From: Sphingomonas sp. CFBP 8760
GTDB taxonomy: Bacteria > Pseudomonadota > Alphaproteobacteria > Sphingomonadales > Sphingomonadaceae
Direction: 5' to 3'
Assembly (NCBI RefSeq): GCF_014841615.1
Contig: NZ_JACYUG010000004.1
Location: 242,647-306,646, forward strand
DNA length: 64,000 nucleotides
Shown here: positions 1 through 7,953 of the stretch, piece by piece
How the letters are laid out: the number at the start of each line of letters is the position of its first letter
Numbering within the stretch: position 1 is the first letter of the stretch
Notes under the pieces: model-generated
Seen by the model: only the letters and a program-made list of their open reading frames with translations
Told to the model about the DNA's origin: nothing
Databases searched by the model: none
Program-made: the position numbers and the translations under genes

Positions 1-266
1 GGCAAACTCCGGGATAGGAACAGTCAGATGCCGTGCCATGGCAGCGCGCTGGCCCGGATACAACGGGTGCGTTCTTCCGGCAGTGCCGATGGTTCCCCTG
101 CCGGAAAATATTTGGCAACCATCATGACCCGGTGGCGGTGGCCCGTGCGATACGCCCTTTTGCGGGGCCGCGGCGACCCCATATCATCACGGGCATCGTC
201 CTGTCTTTCCTTTCGGGCGCCGATCGGGTAGGGCGACGCGCCTTTACGCTTGCCTGAGGATTTTGT

Positions 267-485
267 TTGGCCAAGGAAGAACTGCTCGAGATGCGCGGCC
301 GCGTGGTGGAATTGCTCCCCAACGCGATGTTCCGTGTACAGCTCGAAAACGATCACGAGATTCTGGGCCACACGGCCGGCAAGATGCGCAAGAACCGCAT
401 CCGTGTGCTGGTGGGCGACGAGGTGCTGGTCGAACTCACCCCGTACGACCTGACCAAGGGGCGGATCACCTATCGCTTCAAGTGA
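267..485 (+). CDS. infA: Translation initiation factor IF-1
   Basis: 72-residue cytoplasmic OB-fold protein that binds the 30S A site during initiation and works with IF-2 and IF-3. Almost the whole chain is the classic IF-1 fold, with recognisable segments [34 protein letters not shown] and the C-terminal [12 protein letters not shown]. The length equals the family norm. The start is a TTG, fixed by the conserved N-terminus MAKEE. The gene leads a compact same-strand run with the maf-like gene 4 bases downstream, followed by an RNase E/G-like gene and yacG. The 266 bases upstream hold no convincing gene. Identification is very secure. Confidence 0.97.
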
Positions 486-489
486 CGGC

Positions 490-1095
490 GTGGTGCCGGC
501 CGGACCCGCGCCGGTGACGCTCGTTCTCGCATCGTCCTCGCCGCGCCGGCGCGATCTGCTGGCGCGGATCGGCGTCGTGCCCGCGCGTATCGCCGCCCCC
601 GCGATCGACGAGAGTCCGCGCGTGGGCGAGGTGCCGCGGGCCTATGCGCTGCGGCTGGCGACCGAAAAGGCGCAGGCCGTGGCGCGGGCGCCGGGCGAGA
701 TCGTGCTGGCGGGCGATACCACGATCGCGGTCGGCCGCCGCATCCTGCCCCCCGCCGATACCGAGGCGGTGCAGCGCCGCCTGCTGGCCCTGCTGTCGGG
801 CCGCCGCCACCATGCGCTGTCGGCGCTGTGCGTGATCGACGGGGCGGGCACGGTCCGCACGAGGATCGCGGACACGATCGTCGCGTTCAAGCCGCTGACG
901 CCTGCGGAGATCGACGCCTATGTCGCGTGCGGCGAAGGGCTGGGCAAGGCGGGCGGCTATGCGATCCAGGGCCGGGCGGAGGCGTTCGTGCGCTTTCTGT
1001 CGGGCAGTCATTCCGGCGTGATCGGCCTGCCGCTGTTCGAGGCGCGGGCGATGCTGCTGACCGCGGGCTATCCGGTCGACGCGCCGCTTGGCTGA
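490..1095 (+). CDS. maf: Maf-family nucleoside triphosphate pyrophosphatase
   Basis: 201-residue cytoplasmic house-cleaning enzyme that hydrolyses non-canonical or excess NTPs to NMP and pyrophosphate. The Maf signature ASSSPRR lies near residue 15, followed by DESP, the ATEKA helix and the catalytic AGDTTIAV segment near residue 75; GYAIQGRA is the usual C-terminal block. The start is a GTG 4 bases after infA, and the 3' end overlaps the next gene by 8 bases, so translation is probably coupled. Which Maf subgroup (dTTP/UTP- or m7GTP-preferring) it belongs to cannot be told by eye. Confidence 0.93.
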   Translation: MVPAGPAPVTLVLASSSPRRRDLLARIGVVPARIAAPAIDESPRVGEVPRAYALRLATEKAQAVARAPGEIVLAGDTTIAVGRRILPPADTEAVQRRLLALLSGRRHHALSALCVIDGAGTVRTRIADTIVAFKPLTPAEIDAYVACGEGLGKAGGYAIQGRAEAFVRFLSGSHSGVIGLPLFEARAMLLTAGYPVDAPLG

Positions 1096-2035
1096 GTGGC
1101 TGTACGAGGCGGGGATCGGCGAGGCGCGCGCCGCGCTGGTCGAGGACGGCCGGATCGTCGTCGCGGCGATCGAGCCGGACGATGCCGGACCGCTGGTCGG
1201 CGGCGTCCACCGCGCCCGGCTGGTCGAGCTGCTGCCGGTGCGGCGGGGGCGGGTGGTGCTGGAGGATGGCGGCGAGGCGCTGCTGGGCGCGTTGCCGGCG
1301 GGGATCACCCAAGGCGCGGCGCTGACCGTCGCGATCACGCGCGAGGCGATGGCCGAAGGGCGGCGGCTGAAGCCCGCCAAGGCGATGCCGAGCGACCTGC
1401 CGCCCGCGCCCGGTCCCGATCTGCGGGCGCGAATCGCCGCCAGCGGCCATCCCGTCCGCCGGTTGCAGGCGCATGAGGCGGACGATCTGGAGGCGGCGGG
1501 CTGGTCCGAATTGCTGGACGAGGCGATGCACGGCGATATCGATTTTGCCGGCGGCACGCTGCGGATGACGCCGACCCCGGCGATGACGCTGTTCGACGTC
1601 GATGGTGCGCCACCGGCCGCCAGCCTGGCGCTGGCGGCGGCGCCGGTGGTGGCGGCGGCGATTCGCCGGCATGGCATCGGCGGATCGATCGGGATCGATT
1701 TCCCGACCGTGGCGGGCAAGGCGGAGCGGCTGGCGGTGGCCACCGCGATCGACGCCGCGCTGCCGATGCCGTTCGAGCGGACGGCGATGAACGGGTTCGG
1801 TTTCCTCCAGATCGTCTGTCCGCGCCCGCGCGCGTCGCTGCCCGAACGGTGGCGCGCCGACCCGGCGGCATCGGCGGCGCGGGCGCTGCTCCGGCAGATC
1901 GAGCGGGCGCCGCCGCGATCCGACCGGCGCCACCGGGTGACGCCCGCGGTGCATGCGGCCCTGACGGCGCGGCCGCCCTGGCTGGCGGAACTGGCGCGGC
2001 GCACCGGCGTCGTCCACGAATGGGAGAGTGCGTGA
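1088..2035 (+). CDS. Ribonuclease E/G family protein (short form)
   Basis: 315-residue protein related to the catalytic part of RNase E/G, endoribonucleases acting in RNA processing and decay. It is shorter than RNase G (about 490 residues). The N-terminal S1-like part (EDGRIVVAAIE, VELLPVRRGRVVLEDG) is followed by the DNase I-like active-site region with TLFDVDGAP and GSIGIDFPTVAGKAERL, matching the Asp-containing motifs of the family, and the NGFGFLQIVCPRPR strand. It starts at a TTG inside the end of maf and stops in a TGATG overlap with yacG. This gene order suggests an RNA-processing operon. Activity of the shortened form is inferred. Confidence 0.85.
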   Translation: MAEWLYEAGIGEARAALVEDGRIVVAAIEPDDAGPLVGGVHRARLVELLPVRRGRVVLEDGGEALLGALPAGITQGAALTVAITREAMAEGRRLKPAKAMPSDLPPAPGPDLRARIAASGHPVRRLQAHEADDLEAAGWSELLDEAMHGDIDFAGGTLRMTPTPAMTLFDVDGAPPAASLALAAAPVVAAAIRRHGIGGSIGIDFPTVAGKAERLAVATAIDAALPMPFERTAMNGFGFLQIVCPRPRASLPERWRADPAASAARALLRQIERAPPRSDRRHRVTPAVHAALTARPPWLAELARRTGVVHEWESA

Positions 2036-2205
2036 TGGCCGAGCCGACCTGTCCGATCTGCGGCGATCCCGCCGTGCCCGCGTACAAACCCTTCTGTTCG
2101 GCGCGGCACCGCGACCGCGATCTGCTGCAATGGCTGGGCGAGGGATATCGTATCCCCGGCCCGCCGGTGCCGGAGGGGCTGGACAACCCCGAACAGCCCG
2201 ACTAG
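2035..2205 (+). CDS. yacG: DNA gyrase inhibitor YacG-type zinc protein
   Basis: 56-residue zinc-ribbon protein; E. coli YacG binds GyrB and inhibits gyrase. The fold is recognisable from CPICG at residues 6-10, KPFCSARH at 18-25 and the conserved DLLQWLGEGYRIPG tail. The usual four zinc ligands are Cys (CxxC and CxxxC); here the last is histidine (Cys6, Cys9, Cys21, His25), giving a CCCH site. The start ATG shares two bases with the upstream TGA, so it is translationally coupled to the RNase gene. tRNA-Phe follows 29 bases downstream. Confidence 0.92.
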   Translation: MAEPTCPICGDPAVPAYKPFCSARHRDRDLLQWLGEGYRIPGPPVPEGLDNPEQPD

Positions 2206-2234
2206 GGACGCGCTTCCGATCGCGACAGCGGTCT

Positions 2235-2310
2235 GCCCGGATAGCTCAGTTGGTAGAGCATGCGACTGAAAATCGCAGTGTCGGCGGTTCGAATCCGTCT
2301 CCGGGCACCA
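2235..2310 (+). tRNA. tRNA-Phe (GAA anticodon)
   Basis: A 76-base cloverleaf: acceptor arm GCCCGGA pairs with TCCGGGC, the D arm contains AGCTCAGTTGGTAGAGC, the anticodon loop CTGAAAA carries GAA, and the T arm is GGCGGTTCGAATCCGTC. The CCA end is encoded. tRNA genes are common integration sites, but no integrase or duplicated tRNA 3' end is visible downstream. Confidence 0.97.
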
Positions 2311-2393
2311 TTTCCTCCATAGAAACAGTGATTCAGCTGCCGGTGCTCGAAGGGTGTCACCTTGCGGGGTGATTTTCGTGCGATTGGTTCGCC

Positions 2394-2501
2394 ATGGCAG
2401 GTCGCGAAATGCCGACATGGGCGATGATGCTGGTCGGCTTCGGCATGGTGGGTGCAACCGCTCGTTACCGTCGGCGTCCTGTCAGGGCCACTTACGCCTG
2501 A
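2394..2501 (+). pseudogene. Orphan PEP-CTERM sorting-tail remnant
   Basis: A 35-codon open stretch whose last 29 codons read as a PEP-CTERM anchor without a protein in front: PTWAMMLVGFGMVGATARY, three Arg, then PVRATYA and stop. The normal PEPAT motif has decayed to EMPT, and the coding part expected upstream is replaced by the tRNA-Phe flank. It resembles the tail of the intact PEP-CTERM gene about 220 bases downstream at the DNA level too, which suggests a partial duplication or the deleted remains of a neighbouring copy. An in-frame ATG means a short peptide could still be made, but it has no signal peptide. The rest of 2311-2721 holds only a hairpin. Confidence 0.7.
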
Positions 2502-2580
2502 TCCTTTCCCTTTTGGAAGTGAGTGGGGTGCTGATCGCCCGTCAGCGGCCCTTTTCGATGCCCTGCGGCCAGATAATGGC

Positions 2581-2604
2581 GCCGCCAGTCATGAGACTGG
2601 CGGC
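2581..2604 (+). terminator. Hairpin, probable terminator
   Basis: A perfect 10-bp stem, GCCGCCAGTC against GACTGGCGGC, with a 4-base ATGA loop, lies between the PEP-CTERM remnant and the next gene. The bases after it (TTCGCT) are a poor T-tract, so it may be a weak terminator left from the remnant gene. Confidence 0.5.
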
Positions 2605-2721
2605 TTCGCTACAATGACGATCGCCCCAATTCGGGATATGTTAACCAATTCAGATGATTGCGGCATCGTTCGTCCTGCAGCAATAAGGCCGCAACGGAGC
2701 AATCGGGCTTCAAAGGGGTGG

Positions 2722-3231
2722 ATGATGAAGAAAATCACATTGGTCGCGGTGCTGCTGGGCTCCGCTGTTGTTGCCGTTCCTGCGACGGCAGCACCGCTAC
2801 TGTACAATTTCACCGCAACTGCGGCCAACCAGCCGAACTTCACCTTTAACATCGACAGCACCCCGGCATCTTTTAACACTGGTCCTTTTTCTTTCATGGT
2901 CAATGTGCAGAATTACACTGTAAATGGCGCGCCAGCATCTGCCACTCCCGGTTTCACATTTTATACCCCCGCTGATGGCGGTGGATTTAACTCGCCGACC
3001 GCCTCATATTTCGGTCAGCAGTTGTTCTCCGGCACGTTGGTCGCTCCAACGTTGTTGACAGGTAACTTCACGCTGTTTTCCAACAATTCGCTGTCCACCG
3101 CATTGGGTACCCTCAGCGTCACCAGCGCCGTTCCCGAGCCCGCCACATGGGCGATGATGCTGGTCGGCTTCGGCATGATCGGTGCGACCGCTCGGTACCG
3201 TCGTCGTGCTACGAAAATCGCCTACGCCTGA
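2722..3231 (+). CDS. PEP-CTERM sorting domain protein
   Basis: 169-residue exported protein with a signal peptide (MMKKITLVAVLLGSAVVAV, cleavage near ATAA) and a Ser/Thr/Asn-rich middle of about 110 residues with no recognised domain. The C-terminal anchor has VPEPATWAMMLVGFG, a short hydrophobic helix and ARYRRR. Such proteins are sorted by exosortase (EpsH/XrtA type), usually in exopolysaccharide or biofilm settings; no exosortase is in this window. The start was chosen at the ATG pair following AAAGGGG and preceding a clean signal peptide; longer in-frame reading upstream is not supported. A strong terminator follows. Confidence 0.85.
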   Translation: MMKKITLVAVLLGSAVVAVPATAAPLLYNFTATAANQPNFTFNIDSTPASFNTGPFSFMVNVQNYTVNGAPASATPGFTFYTPADGGGFNSPTASYFGQQLFSGTLVAPTLLTGNFTLFSNNSLSTALGTLSVTSAVPEPATWAMMLVGFGMIGATARYRRRATKIAYA

Positions 3232-3259
3232 TTCCTCCCATGACATGGGCGTAAGGGAG

Positions 3260-3292
3260 GGGTCGCCAACCGGGAGGTTGGCGGCCCTTTTT
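3260..3292 (+). terminator. Rho-independent terminator
   Basis: The stem GGGTCGCCAAC pairs with GTTGGCGGCCC (one G-T wobble), with a 6-base loop, followed directly by five T. It closes the upstream PEP-CTERM gene. Confidence 0.88.
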
Positions 3293-3536
3293 CATGTCAC
3301 GGATCAACCGGGTCTCGATGGTCCCTGTCCGTTCGTTCGATAGCGCGGAGGGAAGGATCATGGGCTTGGCACGGTAGAGCGGAAGCGTACTGGCGCCGCG
3401 TGGTCGCCCCTCGTGGCGGGGTGATCGCCGGCGTCTTCCCGCGCACCGGGCGTTCGCGATCCCCTGGGAACGGTAAATGGCCCGGGCGACCGAGGCGCCG
3501 CCGCGTTAACTGATTGGATAGTCGTGCGCCCTATGC

Positions 3537-3558
3537 CCCCTTCGGTATCGAGAAGGGG
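3537..3558 (+). promoter_or_regulatory. Hairpin covering the Shine-Dalgarno sequence
   Basis: CCCCTTC at 3537-3543 pairs with GAAGGGG at 3552-3558, 8 bases before the TTG start at 3567. The right arm is the only good ribosome binding site for the YfiR-like gene, so the stem would mask it. Apart from this and the terminator at 3260-3292, nothing gene-like was seen in 3232-3566. Confidence 0.45.
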
Positions 3559-3566
3559 TTATTTCT

Positions 3567-4082
3567 TTGCATTTAAGTAGGTTGGCGTGTGCGCTGGCAG
3601 TGTCGGGGTGGGCGACGCCGACCTCGGCGGGTCTTAACGTGCCCATCGCGGCGCGGGTCGTGTCGTTTACCTTGCCGGCCCGTGCCGGTGCCGTCCCGGC
3701 GGCGATCCTGTTCGCGCCGGGTAACGAGGCATCGGAGGCCGAAGCGGACGCGATCGAGCGGTCCACGGGATCGGGGATCAGCGCGGGGCGCGGCACGATC
3801 AGGACGCGGCGGGTGCCGATCGGGTCGATGGGCACGCTGACCGGCTATCAGGTCGCCTTCGTGACCACCGGTCTGCGCGGGGAACAGGACAACATCTCCG
3901 CCGTGGCCGCGCGATCGTCGGTGCTCACCATCTCGTCGGACCCCGCCTGCGTGCAGGCGGGCCATTGCGTGGTCGGGATCGCCACCAGCCCCAAGGTGCA
4001 GATCACCGTCAGCCGTGCCGCCGCGCGGGCGGCCAATATCCGCTTCGGATCGGCATTCCTGATGCTGGTCAAGGAAATCTGA
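3567..4082 (+). CDS. YfiR-family periplasmic protein
   Basis: 171 residues with an N-terminal signal peptide (MHLSRLACALAVSGWATPTS) and a YfiR/DUF4154-like fold. The tail is the clearest part: a Cys pair in DPACVQAGHCVVGI, then a strand VQITVSRAAARA and FGSAFLMLVKEI. In Pseudomonas, YfiR is a periplasmic repressor of a diguanylate cyclase; in many other proteobacteria YfiR-like genes sit just ahead of TonB-dependent receptors, as here, with a TGATG overlap. No GGDEF protein is in this window, so its partner is unknown. The start is TTG, with its ribosome site in a hairpin. The N-terminal half is only loosely family-like. Confidence 0.7.
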   Translation: MHLSRLACALAVSGWATPTSAGLNVPIAARVVSFTLPARAGAVPAAILFAPGNEASEAEADAIERSTGSGISAGRGTIRTRRVPIGSMGTLTGYQVAFVTTGLRGEQDNISAVAARSSVLTISSDPACVQAGHCVVGIATSPKVQITVSRAAARAANIRFGSAFLMLVKEI

Positions 4083-6121
4083 TGTCCGTTTCCCTTCGCA
4101 TCGGCACCCTTCGCCTGGTTGCCCTCGTCGGCGCCGCCGTCACCTCCCCCGCCGCGCTCGCGCAATCGATCGATTACCAGGCGTTGCAGGACGCGATCGG
4201 CGAACCGGTGACGACCAGCGTCACCGGCAAGCCGCAACGCGCATCCGAACTGCCCGCCTCGACGATCATCATCACGCAGGCGGAGATCGCCCGTTCCCCG
4301 GCGCGCGACGTGCCGGGGCTGCTGAAGACCTATGCCGGGATCGACGTGAACCGCTGGACGGCGGGACACAGCGACGTCGCGGTGCGCGGCGGGGTGCAGA
4401 CCTACAACGCCCGGCTGCTCGTGCTGCTCGACGGCCAGCAGGTCTATCTCGACCATTACGGCATGACCGACTGGAACCTGCTCGGCGTGCAGCTCGACGA
4501 AATCCAGCAGATCGAACTGGTGCGGGGGCCGGCCAACGCGCTGTTCGGGTTCAACGCCGCGACCGGCGTCGTCAACATCATCACCCGGCGTGCCGGGGGG
4601 ACACCGTCCGCGACGGCGATGGCGGAAGGGGGCAATCACGGCACCGGCAAGCTGGCGGGATCGGTGATGCTGCCCGTCACGTCGGCGATCGCGATCAAGT
4701 TGGCGGGCGGCCATGCCCGCGAAAACGAACGCCGCATCCCCGCGTCGCTGTTGCGACCCGACATGATCGGCGATGTCGTCAGCGATCAGGTGTCGGGCGA
4801 CGTCACCGGCACGGTCGGCGGGCTGGATCTGGCGGTAGGGGGCGGCCATGCCACCAACCGCCAGATGGAATATCTGCCGAGCCAGTTGCTGTCCAACCAG
4901 CGTTACCGCAGCGACAACGTCCATGCCACGGCGGCGCGCGACACGAACTGGGGCGGCGTGAGGCTGAACGGCTACGTCAACTGGCTGGATGCGCGATACG
5001 GCGTCGGCACGGCGGTCGACACCAGTGTCCCGATCAGGATGAGGAACCGGATCATCGTCACCCAGGCGTCCACGCTCGTCCGTCTGGGCACGACCGACAC
5101 GCTGCGGCTGGGTGGCGAATACCGCAACAGCCGGCTGCGCTCGATCGACCAGTTCGCCCGGCAGATCTCGTATGACGTGGCATCGGCGAACGCGATGCTC
5201 GACGTGCATCCGGACGATCGTATCTCGCTGACCGCGGCGGGACGGCTGGATCGCCTGTGGCTGCATCAGGACGGCATGATCGCCCAGCCCGCCTATAACG
5301 ATCCCCGCGATTTCGACCGGGCGTTCACCCGCGTCACCTTCAATGTCGCGATGCTGGTCCGTACCGGCGATCAGGGGCTGCTGCGGATCAATGGCGGGCG
5401 CGGCTATCAATTGCCGTCGCTGGCCAATCTGGGCACGCGCCTGGCCATCATCACGCCGTCGCCGGTGCCGGTCTTCGTCGCCGGATCGCCCCGGATCGAT
5501 CCGGCCGGCGTGTGGAGCGGCGAGATCGGTTATGTCCACGCGCTGGGCACGACGAAGCTGGAAGTGACGGCGTTCGCGACGCGGACCAACGATGCGATCG
5601 CTTCGCCCGGCGACGGGTTGCAGACCGAACTGTTCCTCACGCCGCTGCCCTCGCTGGTGGCGCGGTTCAGGACGGTCGGCGATTTCACCACCTATGGCAC
5701 CGAGGTGTCCGCATCGGGCACGATCGGCGGCCTGTCGTGGCGCGGCAACTACACCTGGACCCATACGGACGAGCGACTGACCGGCACCGCTCTGCCGATC
5801 CCCTATGCGCTGTCACCCGAATCGACCACGCCGGCCCACAAGGCCAACGTCACGCTGGGTTATACGGCCGGGCGGCTGTCGCTGTCCGGCGTGGCGCGAT
5901 ATACCGCCGCCACCCGTCAGTTCGCCTTCTCCGGCACCCCGCAATTGTTGCTCTACCCGGTCGACGATGCGGTCGCGGTCGATGCCAGGGCCGGCTTTCG
6001 GCTCACCCCCGGGCTTGAGCTGTTCGCGGCGGGCGAGAACCTGACGCTGGCCGACGGCGCGGCGGTATCGCCCGTCCCGGCCGACCGGCGGGTGCGGGCC
6101 GGCGTGCGGTTCACGATGTGA
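4082..6121 (+). CDS. TonB-dependent outer membrane receptor
   Basis: 679-residue outer membrane receptor. The signal peptide ends near AALAQS. The plug covers roughly residues 50-180, with STIIITQAEIA, DVPGLLKTYAGIDV, RLLVLLDGQQVY and IELVRGPANALFGFNAATGV, the classic plug end. A beta-barrel follows, ending in RVRAGVRFTM with an aromatic near the C-terminus. It is translationally coupled to the YfiR-like gene, a pairing seen in other proteobacteria. Substrate is not evident; the plug resembles siderophore or vitamin receptors in general form only. A perfect 15-bp terminator hairpin follows. Confidence 0.9.
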   Translation: MSVSLRIGTLRLVALVGAAVTSPAALAQSIDYQALQDAIGEPVTTSVTGKPQRASELPASTIIITQAEIARSPARDVPGLLKTYAGIDVNRWTAGHSDVAVRGGVQTYNARLLVLLDGQQVYLDHYGMTDWNLLGVQLDEIQQIELVRGPANALFGFNAATGVVNIITRRAGGTPSATAMAEGGNHGTGKLAGSVMLPVTSAIAIKLAGGHARENERRIPASLLRPDMIGDVVSDQVSGDVTGTVGGLDLAVGGGHATNRQMEYLPSQLLSNQRYRSDNVHATAARDTNWGGVRLNGYVNWLDARYGVGTAVDTSVPIRMRNRIIVTQASTLVRLGTTDTLRLGGEYRNSRLRSIDQFARQISYDVASANAMLDVHPDDRISLTAAGRLDRLWLHQDGMIAQPAYNDPRDFDRAFTRVTFNVAMLVRTGDQGLLRINGGRGYQLPSLANLGTRLAIITPSPVPVFVAGSPRIDPAGVWSGEIGYVHALGTTKLEVTAFATRTNDAIASPGDGLQTELFLTPLPSLVARFRTVGDFTTYGTEVSASGTIGGLSWRGNYTWTHTDERLTGTALPIPYALSPESTTPAHKANVTLGYTAGRLSLSGVARYTAATRQFAFSGTPQLLLYPVDDAVAVDARAGFRLTPGLELFAAGENLTLADGAAVSPVPADRRVRAGVRFTM

Positions 6122-6127
6122 GGGGCG

Positions 6128-6166
6128 CGACGGGGCCGGCGGGCGCCCGATCCGCCGGCCCCGTCG
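6128..6166 (+). terminator. Strong hairpin terminator
   Basis: A perfect 15-bp stem (CGACGGGGCCGGCGG with its complement) and a 9-base loop begins 7 bases after the receptor stop. It is followed by TTCCCCG, so the T-tract is short. Confidence 0.7.
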
Positions 6167-6277
6167 TTCCCCGTTGGTTCCAGCGTTGCAAGGTGTGAAA
6201 GCAACCCCTACGCGACATGCAACCGCCTTGAATCGAGGGCGGAATCACTAGTCCGATGCATCGGTCAGGGGAATGAT

Positions 6278-6655
6278 ATGACCAAGACGCTGGACCCGCC
6301 GCATGGCCCCGCGCGCACGCTGGCGGCGACGACGACGGCAAAACTGGCCCGTCGCATGTTATGCGCATCGCGGGTGGCGGCGGACTGCCTGCCGTCCGGC
6401 TTCTATGGCTCGCCGGGCCTCGACATCCTGCTGGCGCTTCATGTCGCCGAAGAGGATGCCCAGTATCTGTCGGCCGGTGATCTGACACCGCCCGGAAGCC
6501 TCGCACCGTCCGTCACGGAGCGCTGGATCGGCGCCCTCGAACATCATGGCCTGATCGATCGCCGGGGTGAGTTGCTGGCCCTGAGCGTTCGGGGCCACGC
6601 GGTCGTCAGCAACCTGCTGGAAAGACTGTACGCCGTTCAGCGATCGCTGGATTGA
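6278..6655 (+). CDS. Small winged-helix protein, MarR-like
   Basis: 125-residue cytoplasmic protein. The middle (GLDILLALHVAEEDAQYLSA) and the part after it (SVTERWIGALEHHGLIDRRG, LLALSVRGHAVVSNLLERL) fit a winged helix-turn-helix of the MarR type common in sphingomonads: helix, recognition helix with a conserved Trp, wing, long dimerisation helix. It is shorter than standard MarR (about 140-150). ATG start 21 bases after a G-rich stretch. It ends convergently on the next small gene with a 19-base overlap. Target genes unknown. Confidence 0.6.
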   Translation: MTKTLDPPHGPARTLAATTTAKLARRMLCASRVAADCLPSGFYGSPGLDILLALHVAEEDAQYLSAGDLTPPGSLAPSVTERWIGALEHHGLIDRRGELLALSVRGHAVVSNLLERLYAVQRSLD

Positions 6656-6801
6656 TCCGGTCCATCTTCGCGGAGCACGGCGAGGGCGGTTTCGATATGG
6701 GCGGCGACGATGTTGTCATCGCATTTGTCGGCTTCGAGGATCGCATCCAGCAACAGGGCGCGCAATCGCGCATGGTCGCATCCGGATTGTGTCGACGTCA
6801 T
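6637..6801 (-). CDS. Small conserved-looking protein, unknown function
   Basis: 54 residues, mostly helical and acidic: STQSGCDHARLRALLLDAI, then EADKCDDNIVAAHIETALAV. It resembles the many short helical proteins of sphingomonads that have no assigned role. The ATG at 6801 was chosen because longer in-frame extensions are Arg-rich and unlike a protein N-terminus. No signal peptide or membrane segment. Its 3' end overlaps the convergent regulator by 19 bases. Confidence 0.55.
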   Translation of the reverse strand: MTSTQSGCDHARLRALLLDAILEADKCDDNIVAAHIETALAVLREDGPDQSSDR

Positions 6802-6874
6802 GCTCACCAACTTCCTGGATGATCTCTGATCGGGTTCGCCACATCGGCGACGCAAACCCGATCGCCCCGCAACG

Positions 6875-6905
6875 AAAAGGGCGCCGATCTTCCGACCGGC
6901 GCCCC
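6875..6905 (-). terminator. Rho-independent terminator
   Basis: On the minus strand GGGCGCCGGTC pairs with GATCGGCGCCC around a GGAA loop and runs into TTTT. It ends the PEP-CTERM gene that stops at 6932. Confidence 0.8.
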
Positions 6906-6931
6906 TCGATACGATCGTAGCCGAGGCTAGA

Positions 6932-7558
6932 TCAGGCGTACACGACCTTCGTGCTGCGACGACGATAGCGGGCAGCGCCGGCCACCATGCCGAAGCCGAG
7001 GAGCATCATGCCCCAGGTAGCGGGCTCGGGCACCGCGGTGACGGTGAAGTTGGCGACTTCGAACGCGTCCGTCATGGGCGCGTTGCTGAACGACAGGCTG
7101 GTGATCGTCTCGCCGGCCGATGCCGCGAACTGCACGTACTGCGAGAACGACTGGTTGCCGTCACGAACCGCGAAGCCCAGGCTGGCGACGTCGAACGCGT
7201 AGGTCGCGACGCTGGTGGTCAGCGACAGGCGATTGTAGACGTCCGGCGAACCCCACAGGAAGCTGACATACGTCGTCGGGTTCGTGAAGTTCAGCACGGC
7301 GGGCTGGCCGGCCTGCACGCCGGCGGCGAGAAACGCGTTGCCGGCGATGTCACCCTCGGGAATGTCGGCGAAGGGCAGATCCGCCGTGTAGACCGCGCCG
7401 CCCGAAAGCGTCGCAATGGCACCGTCGTCGAGACCGGCCGAGGTCAGGGTACGGAACGGACCGGTGCCGCCGCCCAGGCTGCCGACCAGCGCTGCATTGG
7501 CGGTCGAGGGCACGGCAAATACCGCTGCGGCAAGCAGCATCGTCTTGAAGGAAGTCAT
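6932..7558 (-). CDS. PEP-CTERM sorting domain protein
   Basis: 208 residues: signal peptide (MTSFKTMLLAAAVFAVPSTA, cleavage near ANA), a beta-rich middle of about 150 residues with no recognised domain, and the anchor VPEPATWGMMLLGFGMVAG followed by RYRRR. Expected to be exported, sorted by an exosortase located elsewhere, and retained at the cell surface or in the matrix. The upstream region is AT-rich and likely holds its own promoter; a strong terminator follows, so the gene is monocistronic. Unrelated in its middle to the other PEP-CTERM proteins here. Confidence 0.85.
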   Translation of the reverse strand: MTSFKTMLLAAAVFAVPSTANAALVGSLGGGTGPFRTLTSAGLDDGAIATLSGGAVYTADLPFADIPEGDIAGNAFLAAGVQAGQPAVLNFTNPTTYVSFLWGSPDVYNRLSLTTSVATYAFDVASLGFAVRDGNQSFSQYVQFAASAGETITSLSFSNAPMTDAFEVANFTVTAVPEPATWGMMLLGFGMVAGAARYRRRSTKVVYA

Positions 7559-7953
7559 GGATACACCCGGTTACGCGCATCCCAGCGGTGATTCGCGAGA
7601 CGCAGGGGCGTCACTAGAGATAGCTTGTTCGGATGTAACCAAATTTTAACACTTAATTTGCGGGTACTGGGCGACTGTTCCGATATGGGACAGGTAAAAT
7701 GACGTATTTGGGTGAGTGAACCGCGTCTGTCCGGTCGAGGGATCATATCCCTTATTCTCGTCCTGCGAACAGGGCAGAATCACTGCAAGACCGGCGCAAT
7801 GTCATGGGTGATCGTTGGCGGGGATGCACGTCACCCGCCGCTTTTCGACAGGATGAATGCCGCGAGAAAGCCGATCACGGCGATCAGCCCGTCGGAGGAG
7901 GGCGATGAACGGGGAATGCCGACGCATGGCGCGTCGGCATTCCCCGTGCGTGG
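7559..7953. other. Intergenic region, no convincing gene
   Basis: 395 bases between two minus-strand genes. The part at 7621-7700 is clearly richer in A and T than its surroundings (ACCAAATTTTAACACTTAAT) and is the probable promoter region of the PEP-CTERM gene on the minus strand. The rest shows no recognisable coding sequence; an open frame starting at 7712 has no homology I recognise. A long hairpin lies at its right end. Confidence 0.6.
7911..7945 (-). terminator. Long hairpin downstream of the symporter gene
   Basis: A perfect 15-bp stem (GGGGAATGCCGACGC and complement) with a 5-base loop lies 9 bases beyond the stop of the minus-strand transporter. There is no T-run on the minus strand, so it may act as a transcript 3'-end stabiliser or as a Rho-assisted terminator. 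Confidence 0.6.

Noticed and set aside
2235-2310. tRNA-Phe as the attachment site of an integrated element
   Set aside because: No integrase, no repeated tRNA end and no shift in base composition extends from it; only a PEP-CTERM remnant follows.
478-2457. A minus-strand open frame of 659 codons across maf, RNase, yacG and tRNA-Phe
   Set aside because: It crosses a tRNA and three certain genes on the other strand, so it is a chance frame in GC-rich DNA.
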